A stretch of DNA of 64,000 nucleotides from contig CM061140.1 of the NCBI GenBank assembly GCA_030789695.1, positions 168,168,319 through 168,232,318 on the forward strand, in the 5' to 3' direction. This document shows, piece by piece, positions 24,336 to 35,552 of the stretch. Position 1 is the first letter of the stretch, and each line of letters starts with the position of its first letter. A model generated the notes under the pieces. The model ran no database searches. It was not told the origin of the DNA and saw nothing but the letters and a program-made list of their open reading frames with translations. This stretch comes from Scilla litardierei. Its lineage: Eukaryota; Streptophyta; Magnoliopsida; Asparagales; Asparagaceae. The position numbers and the translations under genes are program-made.

Positions 24336-26000
24336 ATGAGCACAACCCACCTCGTCTCCCAGAACCGGATCCAAGAAGCCTTCTCCTTCTGCACCCGAAC
24401 CCGCTCCCTCTCCTCCGCCCACAACCTCCACTCTCTCCTCTCCTCCCTCCCCTTCTCCCTTCTCCTCTCCAACCGCCTCATCGACCTCTTCTCAAAATGC
24501 GGGTCCCTCTCCAGTGCCCGCAAGGTGTTCGACGAAATGCACAGCAGAGACCTCTGCTCCTACAACACCCTCATCAAGGCATACTCTTCGGCGGGCGACC
24601 TCGACCAAGCCCGAAAACTCTTTGACTCGATGCCCGCCAGAGACCACTTCTCCTGGTCCTCGATTATCTCCGCCTACGACCGACACTGCCGGCCGCTCGA
24701 CGCGATAGAGCTGTATCGAATGTATCAGAATGAACATGTTTGTGGGTTCGGTGACAAGACTAGTAAGTTCGTCATTTCTGCCGCGTTGACCGCTGCGGCG
24801 AGTATCAGGGTGTTGAAATGCGGGAAGGAGATCCACTGTCACGTGGTTCGGTGCGGGGTGGAGCTGGATAAGGTGGTGTGGAGCACTCTTGCCGACATGT
24901 ATGCGAAATGTGGGTGCGTCGATAGCGCTCGGTACGTGTTCGATAAAATGACCGATAGGGATGTTGTCGCTTGGACGGCGATGATTGGAAGGTATTTTGA
25001 CGCGATGAGGATAGGTGAAGGTTTGTGGTTGTTTGGTGAGATGTTGAGGGAAGGAATTCAGCCAAATGACTTCACGTTCGCCGGGATTTTGGACGTGTGT
25101 GGCGAGATTCCTGCTGAGAGATTGGGGAAGGAAACTCACGGTCATATGACGAGAATCGGGTTTGGCCCGTCTTCGTTTGCAGCGGCTGCTGTTGTGGATA
25201 TGTACTCGAAATGCGGCAACATCGACAAAGCTCGGGCGATCTTTGAATCGATACCGAAGCCAGACTTGGTTTCTTGGACGTCTTTGATCTCGGGGTATGC
25301 GCAGAATGGGCAACCGGAGGAGGCTTTGAAAACTTTTGATCGGCTGCTTCATACCGGCTTGAAACCGGACCACGTTACCTTTGTTGGTGTCCTATCGGCA
25401 TGCACTCATGCTGGGTTGGTTGATCGAGGGCTTGAGATCTTTCGTTCGATTTCCGATGAATTTGGGGTCTCGCACACGGCCGATCACTACGCGTGCATCG
25501 TCGACCTCTTGAGCCGGTCCGGCCAGTTCCAAGAAGCAGAGGAGATTATTGATAAGATGCCGATGAAGCCCAACAAGTTCTTGTGGGCTTCCTTGCTGGG
25601 TGGATGTAGAACTCACAAAAACCTCCCGCTCGCCGAGCGAGCCGCCGGGGCGTTGTTTGAGATTGAGCCGGAAAATGCGGCGACGTATGTTACCATGGCC
25701 AATATCTACGCCTCGATCGGCGACTGGAAAGGGGTGGAGAGAATCCGGAGGAGAATGGACAAGGCGGGGGTGGCGAAGAAGCCGGGGGCAAGCTGGATCG
25801 AGGTCAAGGGGAGGGTGCATGAGTTCTTGGTGGGCGATTCCTCGCATCCTGAGATAAATGAGATCCGTTCGGAATTGGGGAGGCTTTACAAGAGGATGAG
25901 GGACAGAGGGTATGCCCCCGACACCAATTTTGGGTTGCATGACGTGGGGGAGGAGCAGAAGGAGCACGTCGAGTATCTTGTTATGTTAGTAATTCAATGA
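24336..26000 (+). CDS. PLS-class pentatricopeptide repeat protein, DYW domain truncated (At4g37170-like)
   Basis: This single-exon frame of 554 residues has P, L and S repeats from about residue 45 to 400 (NRLIDLFSKCG, NTLIKAYSSAG, VVDMYSKCGNIDKA, LISGYAQNGQPEEAL). The E and E+ region follows (about 420-525), with FLWASLLGGC, YVTMANIYA and GASWIEVKGRVHEF. Such proteins bind organelle transcripts and direct C-to-U editing. Overall it resembles the Arabidopsis At4g37170 group, whose members normally end in a DYW deaminase domain. Here homology stops right after LHDVGEEQKEH, and ten unrelated residues lead to a stop, so the HxE zinc site and terminal DYW are absent. Such a protein would need a partner deaminase or be non-functional. 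No obvious transit peptide is seen, and the N-terminus may be short. A Harbinger element starts 40 bases after the stop. Confidence 0.9.
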   Translation: MSTTHLVSQNRIQEAFSFCTRTRSLSSAHNLHSLLSSLPFSLLLSNRLIDLFSKCGSLSSARKVFDEMHSRDLCSYNTLIKAYSSAGDLDQARKLFDSMPARDHFSWSSIISAYDRHCRPLDAIELYRMYQNEHVCGFGDKTSKFVISAALTAAASIRVLKCGKEIHCHVVRCGVELDKVVWSTLADMYAKCGCVDSARYVFDKMTDRDVVAWTAMIGRYFDAMRIGEGLWLFGEMLREGIQPNDFTFAGILDVCGEIPAERLGKETHGHMTRIGFGPSSFAAAAVVDMYSKCGNIDKARAIFESIPKPDLVSWTSLISGYAQNGQPEEALKTFDRLLHTGLKPDHVTFVGVLSACTHAGLVDRGLEIFRSISDEFGVSHTADHYACIVDLLSRSGQFQEAEEIIDKMPMKPNKFLWASLLGGCRTHKNLPLAERAAGALFEIEPENAATYVTMANIYASIGDWKGVERIRRRMDKAGVAKKPGASWIEVKGRVHEFLVGDSSHPEINEIRSELGRLYKRMRDRGYAPDTNFGLHDVGEEQKEHVEYLVMLVIQ

Positions 26001-26040
26001 TTTCAAGATAACCCAATTTTTTCAACCATCGGGTGAGTAA

Positions 26041-26640
26041 GGGCCTGTTCCTTTCGGGTTCTTTTGGTTGCTATTGGGCGAGAAAGTGCACTTCGGGCAC
26101 TATTCAGCGGTCAAGTCGGGTTTCTTTTCTCCGAATCCCCCCTAGGGTTTCTCTCGTGTGTTCCACCGCCGCTGCTCCTCGCCGCTGCTCCTCGCCCCTC
26201 CCCGCTACTCCTCTCTCCTATGTGGCACGGCCAGCTTCCAAGGTCGGAGTCGCCGGGTTTCACGGGGATTACGCCAAAAATCTGAGAAAAACGGGCCCCA
26301 CCCCCGGATCTCACCCCTCCTCTCTCCTTCTTCCCGCGGGTTTCAGTTGTGTGAGAGGGCGGAATGAACCCTAGCTACGTCTGGGGATGTATCGGAGAAG
26401 AACCCTAGAAATTTTCGCTCCTTCGGAGTAAAATTGGTGGGCGGAGTTGAAGGGGGTGTGCCGAGCGTGGAGTTTTCCCCAATTTGCTCTGAGCAGAACC
26501 CTAGCTTCGGGCTGCACCCAATTTGCTCGCTGGTGGCTGCGCAAACTCGTGTGTGCCTTGATTGGCTGCTAGGCACTGGAATCTGAGGCTGCAGGCCATA
26601 TTGGTGAGCTTTACCCTAGTAGTACTGCGATATTAGCGCG
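26041..26640 (+). promoter_or_regulatory. Left terminal region of the Harbinger element with leader-like sequence
   Basis: After the TIR comes a ~250-bp segment shared with the MITE at 36217. Then follows GC-richer sequence with several GAACCCTAG motifs, and a fair splice donor (ATTGGTGAGC, about 26601) precedes the AT-rich region. This looks like a promoter and first non-coding exon for the transposase transcript. The transcription start is not determined. Confidence 0.35.
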
Positions 26641-27109
26641 GAGGTATATTTTCTTCAACTCAAATAACTTTTTACTTAAATTTGATCCTGCCATTTGTGC
26701 CTATATGTGATGAACTTTGCTGTATGGGTTTTCTTGCCTTGGTACATTGCTGTTGGGTTGTGAATGAGGCTAAGGTCGCAAATTTGGGGCATTTAGGGCA
26801 TATGAGGATATTAATGTGAAAATGGGGTTAGTTTGTTGAATGATATCTTTGTATGATGATTTATATGTCATAAGAATGCAAAGAAATGTGCTGTCTAAAA
26901 AACCCCAATGATGATAAAAAATTTAGGCCCGAACGACATTCACACACGGTGGATGGCATTGCTACGATTGTTCCCTTGAAGCCCCAGATTGAATCGTGCC
27001 AAGTCTGATCCCCAATAATCTGATAGTTTTTGATGTTTTTATGTCAAGTATTTAATATAAATTCTTAATTTTTCATTGAGTTTATGATGGGATTATATGG
27101 TTGTTTATT

Positions 27110-27960
27110 TTGGATCATGATCTAAGGTATTTGGGGCTGTGCTCCAGCATGTTTGTACATGGTATCTGATTTATGTTGCATTGCTCCAAGATGGATTGTG
27201 TGTTTATGGGGTGGGTAATTTTGGATAATGTAATCAGATTTTTTGTGGCATTGCTCTTGGTAGCAAATTTGAGCATATGTTGGTGTAAATTTTGGAAAAT
27301 GGCATCAGATTTTTGTGGCATTGTTTCTGCAGTTTTTGGTTCATAGTATCAGATATTTGCTGCTTTGGTAAAGACAAGGATTTTGTATTATGTTGGTAAA
27401 TTTGGATCTTGTATTAAGATTATGTGGCATTGCTCCAGGTTTCTATTTGTGAGTATGTTGTTCATTTTGGATAATGGATTCAGATTTTTGTGGCTAAGCT
27501 CCAGTATGCAGTAAGTGTATAAGGGGGTGTTAATTTTGGATATTTGAATGTTTTTTGTAATTAAGGTGTTATTAAATTTTTTCCAGGATGTTTTTTGTAT
27601 TTATGGTGTTATTAAATTTGGTTCATGGTTACAGATTTTTGGTGCTTTCCTCCAGAATGTATTTTGTGTATACTGGGTTGTTAATTTTACATATTGGCAT
27701 CAGATTTTGGGTCATTGCACCATGTTTCTTTTGTGTTTATTTGGAGGTTAATTTTGGATAATGTAATAAGATTTTTGGGGCTGTGCTCCATGTTGCAGTT
27801 TATGTATATTTGGGTTGATAATTTTGGATATTTGAATCAGTTGGTAGAGGCAGTCCTTCATGTTCCCTTTGTGTTTATGGGGATGGTACTTTTGGATACA
27901 GAAATCAGAGTTTTGGGGATTTGCTCCAGGATGTTTTTTGTGCAAATTTTTAAGTTTCAG
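27110..27960 (+). repeat. Left block of ~67-90-bp Harbinger repeats (diverged)
   Basis: About ten degenerate units share the words TTTGTGGCATTGCTCCAGG, AATTTTGGATAATG and ATCAGATTTTTGTGGC. The same words build the right block at 31770-34250. These copies are much more diverged than those on the right. Confidence 0.8.
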
Positions 27961-27999
27961 GGAACACATCAACAAAAGAAACCACAATGGAACAGGCCC
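27946..27999 (+). other. Orphan Harbinger right terminus inside the large element
   Basis: ACATCAACAAAAGAAACCAC followed by AATGGAACAGGCCC matches the right ends at 36213 and 36782. It is followed by TTA, not TAA. No matching left end other than 26041 is present upstream, so this may end a separate 1.96-kb element (with a mismatched TSD) or be a leftover of a nested insertion. Confidence 0.6.
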
Positions 28000-28378
28000 T
28001 TAGTATCGGAGGTTGCAAATTTTTCCCTATTTGGTTTAGGGTTTTATTTGGTTTTCTTTTTGGCTCATTGTAATTTATGTTGTTCCTAATATCAAAAAAG
28101 TTGGGTCCTTGGTTTTTGTTGTTTTATGCCTCCTTGATTTATTTTTGGTGTATGTTGTTTTTTTTTTCGGATCTGTGTCTCAGATTTTATGGTGCATTTT
28201 ATGGGGTGACACTGCAGGAGCAACGGCAACGCAACCGCGTGTGTGACTATGAATACACAGTATGTCTGAGGGCTAGTTATTTGGATATGCACAATTTTCT
28301 CTGCACTCTGTGACTCATATGTATTATGTTATGTATATAATTAACATTAAATATATGTGTTATTAAATTAAGGGTGAC

Positions 28379-29798
28379 ATGGATACACAAGGAGACCATA
28401 CGGCCTGTGAGTTATGTACCGCTGCAGCGGCCGCAATATCGTTTGTCGTAGTCGCTTTACAACTCCACGCAAATGCTAGGGCTGCACCTATACCAAGAGA
28501 GCCCTCTGCTATGCGGGATCTGCATAGAAAATCACACATGCGGAGAATTTTGTGGGGGTCTGAAAGTAGCTGTTTGGACTACTTACGGATGCGAAGACAT
28601 GCTTTCATGAATCTTGCAGCATTAATGCGTCAGCGAGATCTTCTCAAGGACACTATACAGGTATCCATAGAGGAGCAGTTGGCCATGTTCCTGCATATTG
28701 TAGGTCACAAGTCCAAGAATAGGGTAATGCAAGTGGATTTTATTAGGGGAGGGGGAACAGTGAGCAGGTATTTTAACAAAGTAATGGGGGCAGTGTGTGC
28801 AATTCGGGATATGTACATGAAGCAAGCTGCTAATGAGACGCCACCAGAGATAGTCAATAACCCCAATTGGTTCCCATTTTTCAAGGTATGTGGGCTTACC
28901 TGTATATGTCTAAGGCTAATAAGTATCGTCTTGATGATTGAAAATTGGGCTCATTGATTACGTTGTAGGACTGCATTGGTCTCATTGATGGGACTCACAT
29001 AGATGCCATGCTCCCAGCCAGTCTCGTATCCCGCTTTAGAGGTCGTAAAGGGGTTACACAGAATGTGCTAGCAGCTGTTACTCCAAATAAAAGATTCACA
29101 TACGTACTGGCCGGGTGGGAAGGATCCGCAAATGATTTTACGGTCCTGAAAGATGCTTTGTCTAAACCACCCCCCCTGGGGCTGCGAGTGTATGAAGGTA
29201 ATCGGCATAAATTTACATTGACATACGATATACTTCTATCAAAGATCGTTGGCTCATTAAGTGGGTTATGTTTTCGACTGCAGGTAAATATTACCTGTGC
29301 GATGCTGGGTATACAACAATGCCAGGGTTCATATCGCCATACCGGGGAGTTAGATACCATTTGAAGGACCATACTGATCGGGTTCCTAGAAACCGCAGAG
29401 AGCTATTCAACCTACGCCATTCTACCTTACGATCAAAGATCGAGTCGACATTTGGTATCCTAAAGAACAAGTTTAAAATAATGACAGCCAAGCCTCACTA
29501 CGCATTCAAACGTCAGGTCGAAATCGTACTTGCTTGCAGTGTTTTGCATAATTACATCCAAATAGAAGATCCCCATGACCCCCATCTAATTGAAGATGGA
29601 GATGGGGTTGAGGAGGCTGTAGATGGTATCGATGAGGTTGATGATGATGTTATGGATCTGTCCCAACAGTTGCCCGTTCGAGAACAAACCGAACAACGTG
29701 ATCAATGGAAACTGCGTAGGGAGCAGATTGCTTGGGATATGTGGGTGGACTTCTGTAACAAAAATAATAACGGGAACACTATAGAGCTGGGGCTATGA
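28379..29798 (+). CDS. PIF/Harbinger DDE transposase (intact)
   Basis: Three exons, 28379-28885, 28969-29197 and 29284-29798, splice in phase with GT-AG sites into 416 residues. The catalytic triad is readable: Asp176 in GLIDGTHI, Asp225 in GSANDFTVL and Glu299 in KIESTFGILK. KYYLCDAGY and LRSKIE are the usual motifs between them. The N-terminal part (about residues 95-145) has the helix-turn-helix-like region with VSIEEQLAMFLHIVGH. The family cuts and pastes elements at TWA targets, usually with the help of a Myb-like partner protein. No stop or frameshift interrupts the frame, so the gene may still be functional. The C-terminal tail is acidic (residues 345-375). Splice sites were chosen by motif continuity. 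Confidence 0.93.
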
Positions 29799-30038
29799 GG
29801 GGGTCGGCGTATATTATTGCCTCCTATGACTGAACATTTTATTTCTTTTATCCGACAATTGCATTAGTGTTGCTTTGTTGAGTTATCCCATAAATTCCAT
29901 GCATTTGAGTACCCACTATTTCCTTTACACTTATGCAATTTTATATTCGTATGCAGTATAGGTCCTGTTATAGGTAGGCTGGATGGTTATATTGTTTACA
30001 ACATTGCATTTTCAATTTAATTTGATTATGTTTTAGGG

Positions 30039-31514
30039 ATGGAAGGCTCGTCAAATGCTGGTCAGGGGGGTGACCCAAACCGTCCTGGGCGTGATCCCAT
30101 GCTCCCCAGCTATGATACTGTATATGGGACACAATGGGTAGATGCTGACAGAATGGTTGACCCAATTGTCAACCGACCAATTCCCAAGAGGATGCAAACG
30201 ATGCCCTATCACATGCATGGCTTCCAATCAGGTGGGCTTGTGTACCCATCAGGTGGGCATGGAATGGGATATCCACAATATCCAAATTTCAACATGCCTA
30301 TGCAGATGCCAATGCAGATGCCATCGTCGCCTGGAATGGGGTATATGAATATGCTGCAAGGGGGAGAGCAAGCCTCGTACAGAAGCCCAGCTTCCCCACC
30401 TGCGTTCGCCATGCCTACGCCACCTAGTGGCAATGATCAAACCCCCGGCAGTGACGCTTCTAGGAAGTCGAGCCGACGAAGCGAAGATGCAGATGGGTCT
30501 GTTTCTAGCCCCCGAAAGAAGTCGAAGCAGCCTGCATCGTCAACACAACAAAACAAACTTTGGACGAATGCTTACGATGAAACCCTCATTCCATTCCTTG
30601 CGGAGCTTGCACGGCAGGGGTATAAAGCTGATAAGTCTTTCAAAAATACAGCATTCACTGCCGCCGCAGCGGAAATAAATAACACCCATGGGACTTCCTT
30701 CTCAAGTGTTAATGTGAAGAATCACATGAAATCGTTGAGGAGACGTCTCAAAGACGTTCATGAGTGCATGGTCCTAAGCGGAGCCGGATGGGATGTGGAG
30801 AATAATGTCATTACGCTTGATCCCGAAACGTATGATACATGGGCGGCAGTAAGTCCTTATACCGTTTACATATGCTATGTGATACTACATTAAATATAGC
30901 TTTGCATGCCCGTTATCATATTTGATATTGTAATTGTTCAGGCTAACCATCGGCTGCGGGCTTACGTGAACCATCCACTGCCATGGTATGACGATCTTGT
31001 TACCATCATTGGTGATGATTCTGCGAAGGGGGATTTAGCACAGGGTGTGTTTGAAAGGTTTGGTGGAGAGTTTCATGCAGGCGGAGGCGATGGAGAGCCC
31101 GTAAGTCACGAGCCAATTCATATAGATTCACCACCACACAACGTCACGGAAGAGATTCCCACCCAAGCTAGCAACGGGCCTGCTAATCAGGGAGGGCCAA
31201 GTAATTCAAACCCACATGCTATGGGTAAAAAGAAACCCCGCAGACGGGGCATGGTTCAAGATCCCGACATCATGCGGGAAATATCAGAAAACATGAAAGA
31301 GGTCGCGGATGCTATAAGGTCCGCACACGCACATTGGACCAAACCGCTTGCCAAGCATGTCTACGAGTTTTCCGAGTATACCCCGGGTATATTGTTAAAG
31401 GTATTCAAGGTCCTGCGCAACGATGAGATGGAGGCACATAGCTTTTTGGCCTTGCCTCATGAGGCGCGTAAAATGATGATAGAAGAGATAGTTGCGGGGT
31501 TTGATTTGGACTAG
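30039..31514 (+). CDS. Harbinger-associated Myb/SANT-like DNA-binding protein
   Basis: Two exons, 30039-30848 and 30942-31514 (GT-AG, phase 0), give 460 residues. Residues 1-140 are Gly/Pro/Met-rich and low in complexity. Basic clusters at about 142-163 (SRKSSRRSE, SPRKKSK) could be nuclear localisation signals. A Myb/SANT-like domain spans about 173-268 (NKLWTNAYDETLIPFLAEL, VNVKNHMKSLRRRLKDVHE, GWDVENNVITLD). The C-terminal part has HPLPWYDDL and a helical tail with a basic patch (GKKKPRRRG). In rice Ping/Pong-type elements the equivalent protein recruits the transposase to element ends and the nucleus. It lies 240 bp downstream of the transposase in the same direction and is likewise uninterrupted. 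Confidence 0.9.
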
Positions 31515-31769
31515 GAGGCTAGCTGGCTGGGTTGTGCAGATGTTTGAGCGGGGACGATGTTATGTTGGGGGAGATTTGAACGGGGGGTTGGAAAAGGATT
31601 CAACATGTGTTTACGGGGGTTTTGGTGGATGGCTTAGTGTACTAGTTTTTGGTGCATTGCTACTTGTGGGAGTATGTGTTGATGGGGGGTTTGGGTTATG
31701 GGTGAATGTAGCATTTTGTGTTGCATGTATCCAGGCTGAAGTTAGTTTATGAGGGATGTTAAATAGCTT

Positions 31770-34250
31770 GTTTGGGCTTTGCTCCAGGTTTATATATGTG
31801 TTATTTGGTTGTTGGTTGTTGGTTATTGGCATCAAGAATTTGTGGCATTTCTCCAAGCTGCAACATGTGTGAATGGGGGGTTAAATTTGCATCATGGCTT
31901 CAGAATTTTATGGCAATGCTCCAGGCTGCAACCTGTGTGCCAGGGTTGTTAAATTTGAAGCATGGCTGCAGATTTTTGTGGAATTTCCCCATGAGCTTCT
32001 CATATGATTTCAATGTTAATTTTTGGAAAAATTCATTTTATTTTTTTGGCATTGCTCCAGGATTCAGCATGTGTGAATGGGATGATAAATTTGGATATTG
32101 GCATCTGATTTATGTGGCATTTCTCCAGCCTGCATTTAATGTGTTTGCCATTTCTGAATTTGGTTCATGGCATCTGATTGTTGTGGCATTTCTCCAGGCT
32201 GCAACATGTGTGAATGGGGGTTAAATTTGCATCATGGCATCTGTTTTTTGTGGCATTTCTCCAGGCTGCAGCCTGTGTGCCTGGGTTCTTAACTTAGGAG
32301 CATGGCTGCAGATTTTTGTGGCATATCCCCAGGAGCTTCTCTTATGTTATCAATGTTAATTTTTGGATCATTTCATCTCATTTTTGTGGCATTGCTCCAG
32401 GATGCAACATGTGTGACTGGGGGGGTAAAATTGCATCATGGCATCAGAATTTTATGGCAATGCTCCAGGCTGCAGCCTGTGTGCCAGGGTTGTTAAATTT
32501 GAAGCATGGCTGCAGATTTTTGTGGAATTTCCCCATGAGCTTCTCCTTTGTTTTCAATGTTAATTTTTGGAAAAATTCATTTTATTTTTTTGGCATTGCT
32601 CCAGGATTCAGCATGTGTGAATGGGATGATAAATTTGGATATTGGCATCTGATTTATGTGGCATTTCTCCAGCCTGCATTTAATGTGTTTGCCATTTCTG
32701 AATTTGGTTCATGGCATCTGATTGTTGTGGCATTTCTCCAGGCTGCAACATGTGTGAATGGGGGTTAAATTTGCATCATGGCATCTGTTTTTTGTGGCAT
32801 TTCTCCAGGCTGCAGCCTGTGTGCCTGGGTTCTTAACTTAGGAGCATGGCTGCAGATTTTTGTGGCATATCCCCAGGAGCTTCTCTTATGTTATCAATGT
32901 TAATTTTTGGATCATTTCATCTCATTTTTGTGGCATTGCTCCAGGATGCAACATGTGTGTCTGGGGTGTTAAAATTGCATCATGGCATCAGAATTTTATG
33001 GCAATGCTCCAGGCTGCAGCCTGTGTGCCAGGGTTGTTAAATTTGAAGCATGGCTGCAGATTTTTGTGGAATTTCCCCATGAGCTTCTCCTTTGTTTTCA
33101 ATGTTAATTTTTGGAAAAATTCATTTTATTTTTTTGGCATTGCTCCAGGATTCAGCATGTGTGAATGGGATGATAAATTTGGATATTGGCATCTGATTTA
33201 TGTGGCATTTCTCCAGCCTGCATTTAATGTGTTTGCCATTTCTGAATTTGGTTCATGGCATCTGATTGTTATGGCATTTCTCCAGGCTGCAACATGTGTG
33301 AATGGGGGTTAAATTTGCATCATGGCATCTGTTTTTTGTGGCATTTCTCCAGGCTGCAGCCTGTGTGCCAGGGTTGTTAAATTTGAAGCATGGCTGCAGA
33401 TTTTTGTGGAATTTCCCTAGGAGCTTCTCCTATGTTTTCAATGTTAATTTTTGGAAAACTTCATTTGTTTTTTGTGGCATTGCTCCAGGATGCAGCATGT
33501 GTGAATGGGTTGATAAATTTGGATCATGGCATCTGATTTATGTGGCATTGCTCCAGCCTGCATTTAATGTGTTTGCCATTTCTGAATTTGGTTCATGGCA
33601 TCTGATTGTTATGGCATTTCTCCAGGCTGCATCATGTGTGAATGGGGGGTTAAATTTGCATCATGGCATCTGTTTTTTGTGGCATTTCTCCAGGCTGCAG
33701 CATGTGTGCCTGGGTTCTTAACTTAGGAGCATGGCTGCAGATTTTTGTGGCATATCCCCAGGAGCTTCTCTTATGTTATCAATGTTAATTTTTGGATCAT
33801 TTCATCTCATTTTTGTGGCATTGCTCCAGGATGCAACATGTGTGTCTGGGGTGTTAAAATTGCATCATGGCATCAGAATTTTATGGCAATGCTCCAGGCT
33901 GCAGCCTGTGTGCCAGGGTTGTTAAATTTGAAGCATGGCTGCAGATGTTTGTGGAATTTCCCCAGGAGCTTCTCCTTTGTGAATTTGGTTCATGGCATCT
34001 GATTTATGTGGCATTTCTCCAGGCTGCATCATGTGTGAATGGGTTGTTAAATTTGCTTCATGGCATCTGATTTTTGTGGCATTTCTCCAAGCCAGCATTT
34101 ACTTTGTTTGACTTGTTAAATTTGGATCTTGACTTCTGATTTTTGTGTCATTGCTCCTGGCTGAAGTTGATATGTATGTGTGGTTAATTTTGTATCTTGG
34201 AATCATATTGTTGTGGCATTGCTCCAGTCATTGCTATCGGCTACAGATTG
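31770..34250 (+). repeat. Right block of Harbinger repeats, with a 544-bp higher-order unit
   Basis: Dozens of ~67-90-bp units share GGCATTGCTCCAGGATGCA, CATGTGTGAATGGG and TTAAATTTGGATCATGGCAT. They are organised into a higher-order repeat of 544 bp: identical landmarks recur at 31772, 32316 and 32860, and a rearranged fourth copy covers about 33300-34000. Open frames of 150 codons at that spacing come from the repeat and are not genes. The near-identity of neighbouring 544-bp units suggests recent amplification by unequal exchange. Confidence 0.93.
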
Positions 34251-34556
34251 GTTGGCAAGGCTCCTTGTTATGTTTTACCTATAGCCCAATGATGACGCTG
34301 CTTATTTGATCCCTATGTCCCTCGGTTATGCATAAATAGTTGGTATTAGGCTGGATGGTTCCATTACTCCCCAATGAGGTATATTAGTGAGATACTTTGA
34401 AAATCAAATGAAATTATACGGACGGTATGCATCGGTATATGAGACGAGCGGATGTTAACTGAGGGGGTGATATGTGATGGAGCAACTTCCTATTACCAAC
34501 TATTTATTATGATATAATTAATTTCTATCTGAGGGCTTATGTATGTTTTGCATACA

Positions 34557-34650
34557 TGCTGCAATCTGGAGCAATGCCACAAAAATCTGATGCCATGATC
34601 CAAATTTAACAACCCATACACACATACTGCAACCTGGAGCTATGACCCAA
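34557..34650 (-). repeat. Inverted single copy of the Harbinger repeat
   Basis: Read on the minus strand, this stretch gives GTTGTTAAATTTGGATCATG, GCATCAGATTTTTGTGGCAT and TGCTCCAG, a near-consensus repeat unit in the opposite orientation to the block at 31770-34250. It lies between that block and the GRF gene. Confidence 0.85.
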
Positions 34651-35096
34651 AAACCAACTTCTGCCCGATGATGATGAACAATATATGCGAAAATTGACCC
34701 TCGGAAAAGAAGATATAGGGGTATTTGGCTGGAAGGTTCATTTATAATGAGCAACCGTCATATACCTTCTGCTGTTCATGCTACATAACATGTTTACCTG
34801 AGGGCACAAGTCAAATATTATTTATTTGACTTGGGTATGGACCAAGTTGGTATGTTGCAATTTCCTTGTGGGGATTGTTTGGTTTTCGCAAATGTTAAAC
34901 TTTTTTCATTTTTTCCTGGGTTTTTATGGGTTTATATGTTTATGAAACTGGTTTCTTCATTTGTATGTTTCAATTTGTGGTGTCGCTGCTTGATGCACTG
35001 CTGTAGGTCGCATTGATCCTTAAATTTTTTTTCATTCTTTATTTGTATATATGTTGCATGCCTCCGTTGTCAATCTGTATTTCATGCAAGGTACAA

Positions 35097-35552
35097 ATGA
35101 GCACCGGTTCCAGCCAGTCTGTTATTTCCAGACCCAGACTTCCTACAGGGTCGCTGTTGGCTCCAGATGATGATGACAGCAGGTTTTGCCATTGTCGGAT
35201 ACGGGTTCCCAGGAAGACATCATGGACCCCAAATAATCCTGGTCGTCGCTTTTGGAGCTGTCCTGTGCGAGGGAGTACTAAATGCAACTACTACGAATGG
35301 AAGGATCCGGCTCACTCAGAGTGGTCCACTTATGTGATACTACAGTTGCTTGATGAGCTTGCAAGAAGCCCGACCCATGCATCCTCTTCCACAACGGTAT
35401 CTGATAGGCGGCTTTTGGAGATTGAGGGGCGGTTGGCTAGGAAAATGGACACCATTCTCGCCGAATACAATTGGATCAAGTTGGTTTTGTATGCGATCTT
35501 AGCCTTTCTGCTTTTTTTGATAATGTTGTTTATTATCGCCCTTAAAATGTAA
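35097..35552 (+). CDS. GRF-type zinc-finger protein with C-terminal membrane anchor
   Basis: This frame codes for 151 residues from the ATG at 35097. That ATG is preferred to an upstream in-frame ATG at 35013, because the extra residues are hydrophobic and outside the domain. A GRF zinc finger spans about residues 29-71: Cys31-x-Cys33, NNPGRRFWSC (Cys55), Cys63, then YYEWKD. The middle is helical, possibly coiled coil (95-125), and the last ~26 residues are a strongly hydrophobic segment. Plant proteins of this plan (At4g04775-like) are common and uncharacterised, and GRF fingers generally bind nucleic acid. It sits inside the Harbinger element, 0.66 kb from its right end and in the same direction as the transposase. 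It could be cargo or an element gene. Confidence 0.85.
   Translation: MSTGSSQSVISRPRLPTGSLLAPDDDDSRFCHCRIRVPRKTSWTPNNPGRRFWSCPVRGSTKCNYYEWKDPAHSEWSTYVILQLLDELARSPTHASSSTTVSDRRLLEIEGRLARKMDTILAEYNWIKLVLYAILAFLLFLIMLFIIALKM

Noticed and set aside
23897..25967. Long minus-strand frames across the PPR gene (up to 293 codons)
   Set aside because: They are antisense shadows of a GC-rich PPR coding sequence. The plus-strand frame has full PPR, E and E+ motifs.
31772..33312. Three identical 150-codon frames that look like a gene family
   Set aside because: They recur exactly at the 544-bp repeat spacing and have no start context or domain. They are products of the satellite-like repeat.
31770..34250. 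Centromeric satellite
   Set aside because: The block is confined to the Harbinger element and shares its unit with the left block and an inverted copy within the same element.
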